Of a stretch of DNA of 64,000 nucleotides, positions 15,811-24,069 are shown piece by piece. The notes beneath the pieces are model-generated. The model did not search any database. It was given only the letters and a program-made list of their open reading frames with translations, and was not told where the DNA came from. The stretch comes from Dellaglioa kimchii (GTDB lineage Bacteria > Bacillota > Bacilli > Lactobacillales > Lactobacillaceae). A program made the translations under genes and the position numbers. How positions within the stretch are numbered: position 1 is the stretch's first letter; each line of letters begins with the position of its first letter. The stretch spans positions 868,001 to 932,000 of the forward strand of contig NZ_CP170736.1 of the NCBI RefSeq assembly GCF_046115505.1. Direction: 5' to 3'.

Positions 15811-16917
15811 CTTATCGTTTATTTTTTTCATTGAATGTAATGGTTTTGCAAAAATCATTCTTCCGGCATCTGTTTGAAGTGCACTTGTAACGACAACGTC
15901 AATTGATTTGTTTAGGAAATACCTTCCTTCTTCCACGACAACCATTGTTCCATCATCCAAATAAGCAACACCTTGTTGACGCTCAGAACCATTTTTTATT
16001 ACCATAACATGTAATTGTTCTCCAGGAATAACACGAGGTTTCAATGATTTAGCTAGTGCATTTACATTCAAAATCTGGACATTTTGAAATTCGCTAACTT
16101 TGTTTAAATTAAAATCATTTGTGACAATGACCCCATCAATCGTTTTAGCTAATTTAATTAACTTACTATCCACTTCTTCAATCTCTTCAAAATCACCTTC
16201 GTACATTTCAATCGGCATGATTTTTTCATCTTGAAGTTTATTTAAAATATCTAATCCTCTACGACCTCGAACACGTTTGATACTATCAGCCGAATCAGCA
16301 ATATATTGGAGTTCATATAAAACAAAATTAGGGACTAATAATGTTCCTTCAATAAAGCCAGTTTTAATTAAATCATAAATCCGACCATCAATTAAGATAT
16401 TCGTATCTAATATTTTATATTCATGATAATTATCATTAACATTACGGTCTAGTAGACTACTTTCAACGACATCACTTTTCTTGTTTTTTGACGCAAATAA
16501 TTTACGCCAATCCTCCAAGCGATTAGTACCTATGACAAAACCCAAGTACCCAAGTAAAAATAGTAACAAAACAGGTACAATTGTGTTCAATAACCAAATT
16601 TCTGATCGATAAAATGGTGTCGAAATTAAAATCGCAATGACCATACCGACAATAGTTGAAACGCTCGCTGTTAGTAGCATCATTGGGCTTTGATTAGTTA
16701 AATAATTTTCGATTTTTGCAAGTAATTTTTCTAGTGGCGTTATGATAAACAAAGATAAAATAAGAGCTAAACCGACACCTATTAAAAAATTAACAACACT
16801 ATTATTTAATATACCAATCTCTGCAATACTCACTAATTTCCAAAAAAGTGGTAGCAAACTAACACCAATTCCGCCACCGACTAGTGCAACAACACCTTTA
16901 ATAATATTTCTACGCAT
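15805..16917 (-). CDS. PIN/TRAM domain membrane protein (YacL type)
   Basis: A 370-residue protein with four N-terminal membrane segments (about residues 8-27, 40-60, 78-100 and 107-128), a cytoplasmic PIN nuclease-like domain (LDTNILIDGRIYDLI about 172-186; VRGRRGLDILNKLQ; IVTNDFNLNKVSEF with the acidic metal ligands) and a C-terminal TRAM domain (about 290-350, with GVAYLDDGTMVVVEEG). Called YacL or PIN/TRAM ATPase in annotations; the biochemical role is not settled. The ATG at 16917 follows AGGAGG at eight bases; the TTG two codons earlier is too close. It follows radA by 16 bases and is co-transcribed. Confidence 0.92.
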   Translation of the reverse strand: MRRNIIKGVVALVGGGIGVSLLPLFWKLVSIAEIGILNNSVVNFLIGVGLALILSLFIITPLEKLLAKIENYLTNQSPMMLLTASVSTIVGMVIAILISTPFYRSEIWLLNTIVPVLLLFLLGYLGFVIGTNRLEDWRKLFASKNKKSDVVESSLLDRNVNDNYHEYKILDTNILIDGRIYDLIKTGFIEGTLLVPNFVLYELQYIADSADSIKRVRGRRGLDILNKLQDEKIMPIEMYEGDFEEIEEVDSKLIKLAKTIDGVIVTNDFNLNKVSEFQNVQILNVNALAKSLKPRVIPGEQLHVMVIKNGSERQQGVAYLDDGTMVVVEEGRYFLNKSIDVVVTSALQTDAGRMIFAKPLHSMKKINDKK

Positions 16918-16933
16918 TGACAACTCCTCCTTT

Positions 16934-18304
16934 CTAACTAAACACTACTTTTAGTGCTTCACTTAGTGTAGCAACACCAACAACTGTAATTCCTTTAGGT
17001 GGTGTCCATCCCGATAAATTATTTTTGGGAATAAAAATCCGTTTAAATCCTAGCTTTTGTGCTTCAGCAACGCGTTGTTCAATCCGATTAACGCGTCGAA
17101 TTTCACCAGTCAATCCAATTTCACCTACAAAACTATCTGCGGGATCCGTTTCTTTATCTCGATAACTTGATGCAATGCTAACTGCAATCGCTAGATCAAT
17201 AGCCGGTTCATCTAATTTTACGCCGCCAGCCGCTTTTAGATAAGCATCCTGGTTCTGTAATAATAAACTTGCGCGTTTTTCAAGAACGGCCATTATTAAT
17301 GACACACGATTATGATCAAGTCCTGTAGTTGTTCGCTTCGCCGTTCCGTAAACTGTTGGTGTAATCAATGCTTGAACTTCAACCAATATAGGTCGTGTTC
17401 CTTCCATAGATACAACAATAGCAGAACCTGTTGCGCCAGCCAAACGTTCTTCTAAGAAAATTTCTGACGGGTTTGCAACTTCAAATAGCCCACCTTCACG
17501 CATATCAAAAATCCCAATTTCATTTGTTGAACCAAATCGGTTTTTAACTGCGCGTAAAATACGGAACGTGTGGTGCATATCTCCTTCAAAATAAAGGACT
17601 GTATCAACCATATGTTCCAAAATTTTAGGACCAGCAATCGCACCACCTTTTGTTACATGCCCAACAATAAAAATCGTAATACCATTTGTTTTAGCAATTT
17701 GTAATAGTTCAGCAGTTACTTCTCGAATTTGTGAAACACTACCAACTGCAGCGGACATCTCCGGTTCTTGCATTGTTTGAATCGAATCAATGACTACGTA
17801 ATCAGGATTTAACGTCTCAATATTTTGACGAATATTACCCATATCCGTTTCAGGATAAAGATAAAATTTCTGACCTCCAACACCAAGGCGTTGTGCACGC
17901 ATTTTAATTTGTACAGCACTTTCTTCACCAGAAACATATAAGACAGTTCCACCAGTTTGACTTAGTTGCCCAGAAACTTGTAAAAGTAATGTTGATTTAC
18001 CAATGCCTGGATCACCGCCAATTAAAACTAATGACCCAGGTACAACACCACCACCAAGAACGCGATTTAATTCACCTAACTCAGTTTCAACACGTTCTTG
18101 TTCTGCCATTGAGATATCATCTAATAATTCTGGTTTAACAGAAGCTCCAGTAAAACTGACACGAGCTTTACGATCTGCTTTTTGTGATTGTTCACGCTCT
18201 TCTACCATTGTGTTCCATTCGTTACAGTTAGGGCAACGTCCTAAATACTTTGGTGAGGTGTATCCACAATTTTGACATACAAATTGCGTTTTTACTTTCG
18301 CCAT
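16934..18304 (-). CDS. radA: DNA repair protein RadA
   Basis: RadA is a RecA-like ATPase that helps process recombination branches. The 456-residue product has a four-cysteine zinc finger at the N-terminus (FVCQNCGYTS and GRCPNCNEW), Walker A GGDPGIGKSTLL (about 94-105), the RadA-specific KNRFGST motif (about 250-256) and a C-terminal Lon protease-like domain without the catalytic Ser (LDEPAIDLAIAVSIASS; GEIGLTGEIRRV). The reading frame starts seven codons earlier (18325), but the ATG at 18304 follows GGGGAG. It is transcribed with the PIN/TRAM gene. Confidence 0.97.
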   Translation of the reverse strand: MAKVKTQFVCQNCGYTSPKYLGRCPNCNEWNTMVEEREQSQKADRKARVSFTGASVKPELLDDISMAEQERVETELGELNRVLGGGVVPGSLVLIGGDPGIGKSTLLLQVSGQLSQTGGTVLYVSGEESAVQIKMRAQRLGVGGQKFYLYPETDMGNIRQNIETLNPDYVVIDSIQTMQEPEMSAAVGSVSQIREVTAELLQIAKTNGITIFIVGHVTKGGAIAGPKILEHMVDTVLYFEGDMHHTFRILRAVKNRFGSTNEIGIFDMREGGLFEVANPSEIFLEERLAGATGSAIVVSMEGTRPILVEVQALITPTVYGTAKRTTTGLDHNRVSLIMAVLEKRASLLLQNQDAYLKAAGGVKLDEPAIDLAIAVSIASSYRDKETDPADSFVGEIGLTGEIRRVNRIEQRVAEAQKLGFKRIFIPKNNLSGWTPPKGITVVGVATLSEALKVVFS

Positions 18305-18405
18305 ACAAACTCCCCACCCTTTCATTATAAATTCTATTGTTAATATTTTATCACATAAACGACAACCTGTAATTTCAATTGAAATTCTTAATCATTCTAT
18401 AATAA

Positions 18406-18942
18406 CTATTTACCTGATGAACCAAATCCGCCAATACGTTTTGTAGCGGTCACTTTTTCATTATCAACAGTTAAATAAGGCATAAAAATCCCCTGGCCTA
18501 TCCGATCTCCCTTTTTTACTATTTGATCTTTTAAACTAAAATTAATAATTTGTATGAAAATTTCGCCTTCATTTTTTTTATTATTATAGTAATCAGAATC
18601 AATAACCCCAATTCCATTTGGTAAAATTAATCCACGTTTTAAGGGGCTACTTGAACGATTTGCTAATAATAAAAATTCATTATCTAGCATATATGCTTTA
18701 ATTCCTGTAGGAATTAAATAAGGTTTTAAAATTTTATTTGCTTGAACAAGCTCTTCTTCAGCTACCGATTCACGATGCCTAATTAGCCATAAAACCTTTA
18801 AAAATCCACTTTTCCAGATTGAAGGTAATGTAAAATCTTCAGCCGCAGCTAAATCATATCCTGCTGAAGTTGTTGTTGATCGAACAGGTAAGTCAATTTT
18901 TCCTGCATATTTAGTGACAATTTCAAATCCTCTTGTTTTCAT
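18406..18942 (-). CDS. dut: dUTP diphosphatase
   Basis: Cleaves dUTP to dUMP and pyrophosphate, which keeps uracil out of DNA and supplies dTMP synthesis. All five trimeric dUTPase motifs can be seen: AGYDLAAAED (I), NRSSSPLKRG (II), NGIGVIDSDYYNN (III, catalytic Asp and Tyr), GDRIGQGIFMPY (IV) and RIGGFGSSGK (V, glycine-rich arm). The length of 178 residues exceeds the usual 145-150 because of an extra helix-like segment at about 40-75, a form I recall as common in lactobacilli. The ATG has GAGGAT. It is divergent from the GNAT gene. Confidence 0.95.
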   Translation of the reverse strand: MKTRGFEIVTKYAGKIDLPVRSTTTSAGYDLAAAEDFTLPSIWKSGFLKVLWLIRHRESVAEEELVQANKILKPYLIPTGIKAYMLDNEFLLLANRSSSPLKRGLILPNGIGVIDSDYYNNKKNEGEIFIQIINFSLKDQIVKKGDRIGQGIFMPYLTVDNEKVTATKRIGGFGSSGK

Positions 18943-19024
18943 TTGTCTATCCTCGTAATCTGTTTACTTTTTATCTTACCTCATTTATGACATAAATGGC
19001 TAGTTTTTGGGCATTTTTTAATGG

Positions 19025-19030
19025 TATAAT
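19025..19030 (+). promoter_or_regulatory. extended -10 promoter of the GNAT-rpiA pair
   Basis: TGGTATAAT at 19022-19030 is an extended -10 element. No good -35 hexamer is visible upstream, as is usual for this class. It lies 25 bases before the GNAT start codon. Confidence 0.55.
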
Positions 19031-19054
19031 TACATTCAAAGGGAAGGTGTTCAA

Positions 19055-19339
19055 ATGGATTTCCAACTAAATGAAACCGATTTACGCGTATACAACGTTA
19101 ATGATCAGTTAATTAGTCGAATTAGTTTTACCATGATTAATGCTAATCAGACAATGGTCATTGAACATACTTGGGTAGCTGATGATCAGCGTCATCAAGG
19201 GCTTGCAAAAAGTTCAATTGATTACTTAATTAAACAAGTTATTCTAAATCAGCAAACTATTTTGCCATTGTGCCCTTATACAAAGTTTTATTTTAGTGAA
19301 CATCCAGAACTTTCAGAATTAATATATACACCTAAATAA
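19055..19339 (+). CDS. small GNAT-type N-acetyltransferase (COG2388 type)
   Basis: A 94-residue protein with the core of a GNAT fold: strands in the first half, then VIEHTWVADDQRHQGLAKSS (about 42-61), where RHQGLAKS is the acetyl-CoA pyrophosphate-binding loop, and a closing CPYTKFYFSEHPE block (about 76-88) typical of the short YjdJ-like family. The substrate is unknown. The ATG follows GGGAAGG. It is 20 bases ahead of rpiA and likely co-transcribed. Confidence 0.88.
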   Translation: MDFQLNETDLRVYNVNDQLISRISFTMINANQTMVIEHTWVADDQRHQGLAKSSIDYLIKQVILNQQTILPLCPYTKFYFSEHPELSELIYTPK

Positions 19340-19359
19340 AAAATAGGAGAGTGACACAC

Positions 19360-20061
19360 ATGAATCAAGACGATTTAAAAAAATTAGTTGGACAAAAAGC
19401 TGTCGAATTTATTAAAGACGGTATGGTTGTTGGACTTGGTACAGGCTCAACCGTTAAATTTATGGTAGACGCATTAGGTCAACGTGTTAAAAATGAAAAC
19501 TTATCAATTATTGGTGTTTCAACATCAATTAGAACTGAAGAACAAGCAAAATCACTTGGTATTCCAGTTAAATCAGTTGATGAAGTTGACCATATTGATT
19601 TAACAATTGATGGTGCAGATGAAATTGATGACCATTTCCAAGGTATTAAAGGTGGCGGCGCCGCTCATTTATTTGAAAAAATTGTTGCTATTAATTCAAA
19701 TCAAAATATGTGGATTGTTGACGAAAGTAAAATGGTTCATACTTTGGGTAAATTCCCTCTTCCCGTTGAAGTTATCCCTTACGGTAGTCACCAATTATTC
19801 AAAAAATTAGAAGCTAAAGGATTTAATCCCAAATTTAGAACTGTTGATAATGAAAATGTTTTAACTGATTCTAAAAATTTTGTCATCGACTTATATTTAG
19901 GTGAAATAAACGACCCTGCTAGCATACAAGATTATTTAGCTAAACAAGTTGGTGTTGTAGAGCAAGGTCTATTTTTAGATTGTGTAAATACGGTTATTGT
20001 TGGGCGTCAAGATGGTCCTGAAGTTTTACATGCACGTTCTGACACTTTTACAATTAAATAA
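19360..20061 (+). CDS. rpiA: ribose-5-phosphate isomerase A
   Basis: Interconverts ribose 5-phosphate and ribulose 5-phosphate in the pentose phosphate pathway. The 233-residue product shows the family blocks VVGLGTGSTVKFMVDAL, LTIDGADEIDDHFQGIKGGG (catalytic Asp region) and VEVIPYGSHQLFKK. The reading frame is open from a GTG at 19351, but the ATG at 19360 has TAGGAGA at ten bases and yields the normal start. It is followed by a hairpin terminator. Co-transcription with the GNAT gene is likely. Confidence 0.96.
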   Translation: MNQDDLKKLVGQKAVEFIKDGMVVGLGTGSTVKFMVDALGQRVKNENLSIIGVSTSIRTEEQAKSLGIPVKSVDEVDHIDLTIDGADEIDDHFQGIKGGGAAHLFEKIVAINSNQNMWIVDESKMVHTLGKFPLPVEVIPYGSHQLFKKLEAKGFNPKFRTVDNENVLTDSKNFVIDLYLGEINDPASIQDYLAKQVGVVEQGLFLDCVNTVIVGRQDGPEVLHARSDTFTIK

Positions 20062-20069
20062 TTCTAAAG

Positions 20070-20096
20070 AAGAGCTAATTTTTATCGGCTCTTTTT
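20070..20096 (+). terminator. terminator after rpiA
   Basis: A short stem AAGAGC / GCTCTT (20070-20075 with 20088-20093), followed by TTTTT, eight bases after the rpiA stop. Confidence 0.75.
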
Positions 20097-20150
20097 AAAT
20101 ACGCAAATTGATTATATTTTAAAAATGAGAATTTTCTTTTCTTTTTAACA

Positions 20151-20179
20151 TTGTTTACTAATCTAACGAGATATATTAT
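20151..20179 (+). promoter_or_regulatory. promoter of pepC
   Basis: TTGTTT at 20151-20156, a 17-base spacer, TATTAT at 20174-20179, followed 28 bases later by the AGGAG box of pepC. Confidence 0.55.
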
Positions 20180-20221
20180 AATAGCCACAGTACTTAAATC
20201 TTATATAGGAGTGTGATTTTT

Positions 20222-21556
20222 TTGACACAATCAATTAGTTCAGAACAACTCGCAAAATTCCAAAAAAATTTACATGCACGTGAAAGTCATGATGTTATTG
20301 AACGTGCCGTTACAAAAAATGGTATTTTAGCAAATAGTTACGATTTAAAAGCCCAAGCTAAAATGGAACCTGTCTTCTCAATTGATCTGGATGTTGGTAA
20401 TGTTTCTAACCAAAAACAATCAGGTCGTTGTTGGATGTTCGCCGCATTAAATACAATGCGTCATGACATGAAAACAAATTTTAAAGTTGCCAAAGATTTT
20501 GAATTGTCACAAAATTTCACTTACTTCTGGGATAAACTTGAAAAAGCAAATTACTTTTATCAAAATGTTCTTGAAACAGCTGATAAACCAACTAGTGACC
20601 GTACCGTTTCATGGTTAATGACAACTCCACAACAGGATGGTGGCCAATGGGATATGATCGTCGCAATTATTGAAAAATATGGTGTTGTTCCTCAATCTGT
20701 GATGCCTGAAACATATAATAGTTCTAAATCAAGCGAAATCAATTCAACTTTAAACTTAAAATTAAGAAAAGATGCTGTTGATTTACGAGAACTAGTTGCT
20801 GCCGGAACAAGTTTAGAAGAAATTGAAGTCGTTAAAGAAGCTAAACTTACTGAAATTTATCGTTTATTAGCATATAGTTTTGGTGAACCTCCTGCAACAT
20901 TCGATTTTGAATATCGCGATTCTGATAATGAATATCATATTGATAAAAATTTAACACCAAAAACATTCTATGAAAAATTTATCGGTTGGGACTTAGATGA
21001 ATACGTCTCAATCATTAATGGTCCAACAGATGATAAACCTTACGACAATATGTACACAGTCGATCGCCTTGGAAATGTTGTTGATGGACGTCCTATTCGT
21101 CATTTAAACGTTAATATGGCAGATTTTAGAGATGTTGCCATCAAACAATTACAATCTGGCGAAAGCGTCTGGTTTGGTTGTGATGTTGGTCAATCATCCG
21201 AACGCCAAATTGGTATTATGGATACCGAACTTTATCATAAAGATGAACTATTTAACATTGATTTAGCTTTATCAAAAGCTGAGCGCCTTGATTACGGTGA
21301 GAGCCTAATGACTCATGCTATGGTTTTAACAGGTGTTGATTTAGTTAATGATCAAGCAACCAAATGGAAAGTTGAAAACTCATGGGGCGAAAAAGTTGGT
21401 AATAAAGGCTTCTTCGTTATGAGTGATGACTGGATGGAAGAATATTGTTATCAAGTTGTCGTTAACAAAAAATTCTTACCAGAAAAATTACAAGCCATTC
21501 TAAAAGAAGAACCTAAAGTCCTTGCTCCTTGGGATCCAATGGGTGCATTAGCATAA
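20222..21556 (+). CDS. pepC: aminopeptidase C (bleomycin hydrolase family)
   Basis: An intracellular papain-like cysteine aminopeptidase of family C1B that trims peptides imported by lactic acid bacteria. The 444-residue product has the catalytic triad: Cys in NQKQSGRCWMFAALN (about 70), His in ESLMTHAMVLTGVD and Asn in KVENSWGEKVGNKG. The C-terminal residues regulate access to the active site in the hexamer. The start is a TTG at 20222, ten bases after AGGAG; the in-frame GTG at 20213 is too close to that box. DtpT, a peptide importer, is encoded elsewhere in the window (44379-45836). Confidence 0.96.
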   Translation: MTQSISSEQLAKFQKNLHARESHDVIERAVTKNGILANSYDLKAQAKMEPVFSIDLDVGNVSNQKQSGRCWMFAALNTMRHDMKTNFKVAKDFELSQNFTYFWDKLEKANYFYQNVLETADKPTSDRTVSWLMTTPQQDGGQWDMIVAIIEKYGVVPQSVMPETYNSSKSSEINSTLNLKLRKDAVDLRELVAAGTSLEEIEVVKEAKLTEIYRLLAYSFGEPPATFDFEYRDSDNEYHIDKNLTPKTFYEKFIGWDLDEYVSIINGPTDDKPYDNMYTVDRLGNVVDGRPIRHLNVNMADFRDVAIKQLQSGESVWFGCDVGQSSERQIGIMDTELYHKDELFNIDLALSKAERLDYGESLMTHAMVLTGVDLVNDQATKWKVENSWGEKVGNKGFFVMSDDWMEEYCYQVVVNKKFLPEKLQAILKEEPKVLAPWDPMGALA

Positions 21557-21557
21557 T

Positions 21558-21599
21558 TAAAAAAGTAACAACAATATTGAATTGTTGTTACTTTTTTTG
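21558..21599. terminator. bidirectional terminator between pepC and gpmA
   Basis: A perfect stem AAAAAGTAACAACAAT / ATTGTTGTTACTTTTT with T runs on both strands. It serves the converging pepC and gpmA genes. Confidence 0.9.
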
Positions 21600-22271
21600 T
21601 GTTAAAATTTTTTTGCTTTTAATTGTTAAATCATCATTTAATGTATACCAAATAGGGACACCGTTCGGAACCTCAACACCATCAATATCTGCATCTGAAA
21701 TGTTTTCTAAATATTTTATCAATACCCTAAGTGTACTGCCATGTGCGACAATCAACTGGTTATTACCTTGTCTTAACTCTGGGGCAATGACATCTTGCCA
21801 GTAAGGTAAAATCCGTTTAAATGCCATTTCTAAGCTTTCTGATGTTGGTAAGCTACTTTTGACACGTTGCTTGTACCGTCTATCATTATCAGGTACAGAT
21901 AACCTAGGTGGGATAGTCGTGTAGCTACGGCGCCATTGGGCTACTTGTTTAACACCGTAGATACGTTTTGTTTCATCTTTATTTAACCCACGCAACGCAC
22001 CATAATGTCGTTCATTGAGACGCCAATTTTTCTGTATTGGAATCCAAAGTTGATTCATCTCTTCCATCATGATGTTGCTCGTTTTAATGGCTCGTTTTAA
22101 GACAGATGTATGGACCTGCGAAAATTGAATATTTGTATTAAGAATAACTGTTCCTGCAACTCTAGCTTCAGCGATGCCCTTAGCCGTTAATGGAACATCT
22201 GTCCAACCAGTGTATTCATTATTTTGATTTGCTAAACTCTCACCATGCCTTACCATGACTAATTCAACCAT
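21588..22271 (-). CDS. gpmA: 2,3-bisphosphoglycerate-dependent phosphoglycerate mutase
   Basis: A histidine phosphatase-superfamily enzyme for the 3-PG to 2-PG step of glycolysis. The 227-residue product has the phospho-accepting His in VMVRHGESLANQ (about 5-16), TGWTDVPLT, the family ERHYGALRGLNK block and the second His in IVAHGSTLRVLIKYLE. Several positions differ from the canonical housekeeping GpmA (for example VAHGSTLRVL instead of AHGNSLRAL), so it may be a divergent paralogue. The ATG at 22271 follows AGAAGG; the GTG at 22289 does not have a site. Confidence 0.88.
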   Translation of the reverse strand: MVELVMVRHGESLANQNNEYTGWTDVPLTAKGIAEARVAGTVILNTNIQFSQVHTSVLKRAIKTSNIMMEEMNQLWIPIQKNWRLNERHYGALRGLNKDETKRIYGVKQVAQWRRSYTTIPPRLSVPDNDRRYKQRVKSSLPTSESLEMAFKRILPYWQDVIAPELRQGNNQLIVAHGSTLRVLIKYLENISDADIDGVEVPNGVPIWYTLNDDLTIKSKKILTQKK

Positions 22272-22312
22272 TATTAAAACCTTCTTCACTCTTCATTAAT
22301 ACTCATTATAAC

Positions 22313-22351
22313 AAAAAAGACTTAAAACAACATTGTTGTCTTAAGTCTTTT
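22313..22351 (-). terminator. terminator after the NlpC/P60 gene
   Basis: On the minus strand AAAGACTTAAGACAAC pairs with GTTGTTTTAAGTCTTT (one mismatch), followed by TTTTTTG, seven bases past the stop. Confidence 0.88.
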
Positions 22352-22357
22352 AATTAT

Positions 22358-23641
22358 TTATTTTACTCGACCAGCAAAATCTGGTTTCCAGTAAGCACTC
22401 ATTGTGCTAATTTTAACATTTTGTCCTTCAGTTGGTGCTTCAGCAAATTGACTTCCACCTAAGTAGATAGCAACGTGGTATGATGATCCTTTTGATCCCC
22501 AGAAGAGTAAGTCTCCAGGTTGTGCTTGAGAAACTGATTCATAGCTAACTTGTCCTTCTTGAGCGACAGTGTAGCCACCAATAGATTTTCCAGCAGCATG
22601 AGCATAAACATAACTAGTAAATCCTGAACAATCAAAACCGCTCAATGATTTTCCACCCCATACATATGGGATGCTCTTTGTTGTTAATGATCTTGCTAAA
22701 GCAGTAATACTACTTGTATCAAGACTTGAAGCACTTACAGCGCTTGATGAAGTTGCACTTGAACTTGTTACTGCTTTTTTACTTGAACTACTTGTAGTTG
22801 AAGTTGTGACAGCTTTTTCACTTGAAGTTGAAGTATTTGAGCTTTTCACTTCTTTATTACTTGAAGTTGTAGTATCTGTACTTGCAGCTTCAGTTGCTTT
22901 TGATGCAGCTGCATCTGCTGCTGCTGCATCGTTCTTTTCATTTGCTTCTTTTGTTTCTGCTGCTGCTTTTTCAGCGGCTTTTTCTGCTGCTTTTGCTTTA
23001 TCAATAGATGATTGTGTATCTGATTTTTTTGTATCGATTTGTGCTTTTAATGTATTTGCGTTTGCTTGTTTAACAGCTAGTTCAGCTTGTTTGTTTGTGT
23101 ATTCTTTAACTGTTTTTTGTTGATCTGCAGCCTTTTCATCTAATTCAACTTTAGAAGATTTAACTTCTGCTTTATCAGCTTTTTGTTGTTTAGCAGCTTT
23201 TTGACCAGCGCCAACTAATGTTGTAACTGTTCCGACACGTTTGAAGGCATCAACAACACTTTTTGAATCTGAAACAAATTCAACCATGCTTGCTGTACTT
23301 CCATCAACTTGTAAAGCACGTGTTTGATCAGCTAACTGTGAATCTCTTTGTGAAATTTCAACATTTAATCGGCTGATTTTCTTACCTAATTTGTATTGAT
23401 CTGATTCAAGTTTTGCGGCTGTATCTTTAGCGTTCTTAACTTCAGCTTGAGTTGCAGTAATTTCACTATTAATCGTTGCTAATTTTGCAGCAACTTTAGT
23501 GCTCTTGCTATTTAATTTAGTAATTGTGCTTGTTAATTCAGTTACACTATCTGAAGCGTTAGCTTGTTCCGCAACTGCGCTCATTCCAATAAGTGTTGCT
23601 GTCATCATCATTACTTTAGCGATTTTACTATTAATTTTCAA
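22358..23641 (-). CDS. secreted NlpC/P60 peptidoglycan endopeptidase with coiled-coil N-terminus
   Basis: A 427-residue exported hydrolase that should cut gamma-D-Glu-diaminoacid or related stem-peptide bonds. Seen: a signal peptide with a probable cut after ANA at residue 29; a long coiled-coil region (about 35-235) rich in Lys, Ala, Glu and Asp, with few aromatic residues; a Ser/Thr-rich linker (about 240-310); and a C-terminal NlpC/P60 domain with the catalytic Cys338 in GFDCSGFTSY, His389 in SSYHVAIYLG and PGDLLFW in between. This is the CwlO/PcsB/p75 architecture, whose activity in other species is often controlled by FtsEX. Upstream lie two WalR-like boxes (23739-23755, 23791-23807). 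Confidence 0.95.
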   Translation of the reverse strand: MKINSKIAKVMMMTATLIGMSAVAEQANASDSVTELTSTITKLNSKSTKVAAKLATINSEITATQAEVKNAKDTAAKLESDQYKLGKKISRLNVEISQRDSQLADQTRALQVDGSTASMVEFVSDSKSVVDAFKRVGTVTTLVGAGQKAAKQQKADKAEVKSSKVELDEKAADQQKTVKEYTNKQAELAVKQANANTLKAQIDTKKSDTQSSIDKAKAAEKAAEKAAAETKEANEKNDAAAADAAASKATEAASTDTTTSSNKEVKSSNTSTSSEKAVTTSTTSSSSKKAVTSSSATSSSAVSASSLDTSSITALARSLTTKSIPYVWGGKSLSGFDCSGFTSYVYAHAAGKSIGGYTVAQEGQVSYESVSQAQPGDLLFWGSKGSSYHVAIYLGGSQFAEAPTEGQNVKISTMSAYWKPDFAGRVK

Positions 23642-23710
23642 AAGGCACTCTCCTAGTTGATTTCATAATTATTATTTAATTTTAGCTTATTCGTTTTTCT
23701 CGACTAGAAT

Positions 23711-23739
23711 AGAATAGCACGGTTCTTAGGTACATACCA
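23711..23739 (-). promoter_or_regulatory. promoter of the NlpC/P60 gene
   Basis: On the minus strand: extended -10 TGCTATTCT (hexamer at 23711-23716), 17-base spacer, and a poor -35 TGGTAT at 23734-23739. The weak -35 next to a WalR-like box suggests activator dependence. Confidence 0.5.
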
Positions 23740-23755
23740 TTACGGTTAGTTTACA
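23739..23755 (-). promoter_or_regulatory. WalR-like box next to the P60 -35 region
   Basis: On the minus strand TGTAAA-CTAAC-CGTAAT, against the WalR consensus TGTWAH-N5-TGTWAH (one mismatch in the second half). It abuts the -35 hexamer, where WalR activates autolysin genes in other Firmicutes. Confidence 0.6.
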
Positions 23756-23790
23756 TTCGAATTTAATATGCATCTTTTAATTTCAGTATG

Positions 23791-23807
23791 ATTACACAAA
23801 TGTTACA
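23791..23807 (-). promoter_or_regulatory. second WalR-like box upstream of the P60 gene
   Basis: On the minus strand TGTAAC-ATTTG-TGTAAT, a perfect match to TGTWAH-N5-TGTWAH, 52 bases upstream of the proximal box. Confidence 0.6.
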
Positions 23808-24069
23808 AAAGGCTATTTTCATTACTTTTTATCCTCTTATTTGTTGTTAAATAAGCATTTACGCGTTCTGTATTAAAATGACAAAAGCGTAATACAATTG
23901 GTCGTTTTTCATTGATTGAAAACGATTTAAAAAATCAACGTTACCCCTTTCATTCTTTTAAATTTTTTCAATTATTTAATAATACCGTAAGAAAAAATAA
24001 TTTTTGCTTTTTATCACTTTTTTTATCGTATAATCAGCTTAATTAATGTAATGAAAGGTATGAATAAAT

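Larger units (their letters stand above)
23642..24069. other. divergent regulatory region between the P60 and LCP genes
   Basis: A 428-base gap without genes. It holds the P60 promoter and two WalR-like boxes (annotated separately) near the left side, and on the right a TATAAT at 24029-24034 as the likely -10 of the LCP gene. The middle is AT-rich with no other structure that I recognise. Confidence 0.6.

Noticed and set aside
22671..23123. A 150-codon frame on the plus strand opposite the P60 gene
   Set aside because: It is a mirror of the Ala/Glu/Lys-rich coiled-coil sequence on the other strand and has no ribosome-binding site.
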